Origin: a virus
Length of the DNA: 20,037 bases
Direction: 5' to 3' (one strand)
Virus record (IMG/VR): IMGVR_UViG_3300033233_001194
Span: 1 to 20,037 of that record
Below, piece after piece: positions 19,613-20,037 of the stretch (position 1 is the first letter of the stretch; every line of letters begins with the position of its first letter). The notes under the pieces are model-generated. The model was given only the letters and a program-made list of their open reading frames with translations. It was not told the origin of the DNA and searched no databases. Position numbers and translations under genes: made by a program.

Positions 19613-19804
19613 TTAAAATTGTATTAGTATTAAGTGGGCGAAAATTATCGCTAAGAGAGTAAAAAAGCCGTATTTATAAAGTCTTTGTTCTGTGTCTCTG
19701 CGTTCCCGTAGTTGCTTGCTTTTTTGATTAATTTTGAGTTTATTTTTATCATAATAATCTCTTGCATCTTCATTTTTTTGTTGTCTTGTTTTTATTTTTT
19801 TCAT
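19613..19804 (-). CDS. Small tail-anchored membrane protein (63 aa)
   Basis: The first 43 residues are very charged and helical (KKIKTRQQKNEDARDYYDKN, then KQLRERRDTEQRLYKYG). The last 20 (FFTLLAIIFAHLILIQF) form one membrane segment, so the protein is likely anchored by its C-terminus with the basic part in the cytoplasm. No family recognised. The shared leader with a double TTAAC precedes the ATG. Confidence 0.6.
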   Translation of the reverse strand: MKKIKTRQQKNEDARDYYDKNKLKINQKSKQLRERRDTEQRLYKYGFFTLLAIIFAHLILIQF

Positions 19805-19809
19805 ATTTT

Positions 19810-19829
19810 TTAAGTTAATTGTTAATATT
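19810..19829 (-). promoter_or_regulatory. Shared leader motif, long form, before 19613-19804
   Basis: Minus strand AATATTAACAATTAACTTAA, then AAA and ATATG. Here the TTAAC element is doubled. The upstream gene ends inside it (NINN-stop). Confidence 0.6.
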
Positions 19830-19982
19830 TCCGATCTGAAGTAATTTATTTACCCCTTTCGAATAAATTTTCTTCTTAAATTCAATTGCTGAGTAATTTT
19901 TTGGCAATTGATTTATTTTTCTTTGATATTTTGTGATTAAATTATAAAGTTTTGCCAATTTTTCCAATTCTTTAAAAGACAT
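19815..19982 (-). CDS. Small hypothetical helical protein (55 aa)
   Basis: Start at 19982 (MSFKELEKLAKLYNLI) is chosen because the long-form leader is directly upstream; the frame continues above but would use the leader as coding sequence. The protein is basic and helical (ELEKLAKLYNLITKYQRKINQLPKNY), then KKKIYSKGVNKLLQIGNINN. No family recognised. It ends inside the leader of the next gene. Confidence 0.55.
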   Translation of the reverse strand: MSFKELEKLAKLYNLITKYQRKINQLPKNYSAIEFKKKIYSKGVNKLLQIGNINN

Positions 19983-19987
19983 AAAAT

Positions 19988-20007
19988 TTAAGTTAATTGT
20001 TGATATT
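19988..20007 (-). promoter_or_regulatory. Shared leader motif, long form, before 19815-19982
   Basis: Minus strand AATATCAACAATTAACTTAA, differing by one base from the copy at 19810-19829, then ATTTT and ATG. Confidence 0.55.
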
Positions 20008-20037
20008 CCAGACTTCCGCAATTACTGCGTGAAGCTT
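19993..20037 (-). CDS. 3' end of an upstream leftward gene (partial, frame uncertain)
   Basis: From the window edge the frame KLHAVIAEVWNINN-stop is open and ends inside the leader at TAA 19993-19995, the same NINN ending as the next gene. A second frame ending at 19988 (...SLEYQQLT-stop) is open too. One of them is probably the end of a real gene, but too little is visible to decide or name it. Confidence 0.3.
   Translation of the reverse strand, partial: KLHAVIAEVWNINN

Noticed and set aside
8146-20037. Bacteroidetes-type host, because of SD-less A/T-rich starts
   Set aside because: Many genes in both blocks have strong GGAG/AGGAG sites, which Bacteroidetes phages normally lack, so the leader is more likely a phage feature.
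1-20037. CRISPR array, insertion sequence or integrase/attachment site
   Set aside because: No regularly spaced repeats, transposase motifs or recombinase Arg-His-Arg-Tyr or Ser-recombinase motifs were seen; the tRNA genes show no obvious duplicated 3' end within the window.

Overview
The window reads as part of an AT-rich tailed-phage genome (free phage or prophage; no integrase or host gene is visible). The host is probably Gram-negative. The lysis cassette contains an i-spanin overlapped by a lipoprotein o-spanin, which only makes sense with an outer membrane. The virion proteins look podovirus-like: two adjacent proteins resemble DNA-ejection (internal virion) proteins. The host taxon cannot be fixed from the sequence.

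Layout: positions 1-8149 are a rightward (+) late block. It holds the end of a probable S74-type tail spike/fibre protein, two ejection-type proteins, a tail fibre, a tail-associated protein of unknown role, a DUF1353 protein, several small membrane proteins (holin candidates), overlapping Rz/Rz1-like spanins, an M15-type endolysin and a secreted thermonuclease. This block meets the leftward (-) block head-on, with the two stop codons overlapping at 8146-8149.

Positions 8146-20037 are leftward early/middle genes, read from high to low coordinates. They comprise a run of small proteins (YopX family, several membrane peptides), a structured RNA with a pseudoknot-like fold just upstream of a coiled-coil gene (17569-17810), a DUF6291-type replication protein, a DnaB helicase, a 73-aa protein, a stand-alone CheY-like receiver domain, two tiny membrane proteins and a strong sigma70-like promoter next to a perfect 20-bp palindrome. 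Next comes an RNA cluster (13500-14110) with one intact tRNA-Ser(GCU), two tRNA-like elements whose middles do not fold and other stem-closed segments. Beyond it are small phage proteins (DUF551 and others), RecT, a YqaJ-type exonuclease and a DUF1064 nuclease-like protein.

Together the leftward genes supply replication (DUF6291 protein, DnaB) and recombination (RecT, YqaJ, DUF1064); the rightward genes supply virion parts and lysis. Many leftward genes lack a Shine-Dalgarno sequence and instead carry a shared AT-rich leader (minus strand AATATTAACTTAA, then an A-rich run into ATATG), often overlapping the previous stop codon. Others have a clear GGAG-type site. The most interesting items are the phage receiver-domain protein coupled to the helicase operon, the pseudoknot RNA, the abnormal tRNA-like array and the repeated leader.
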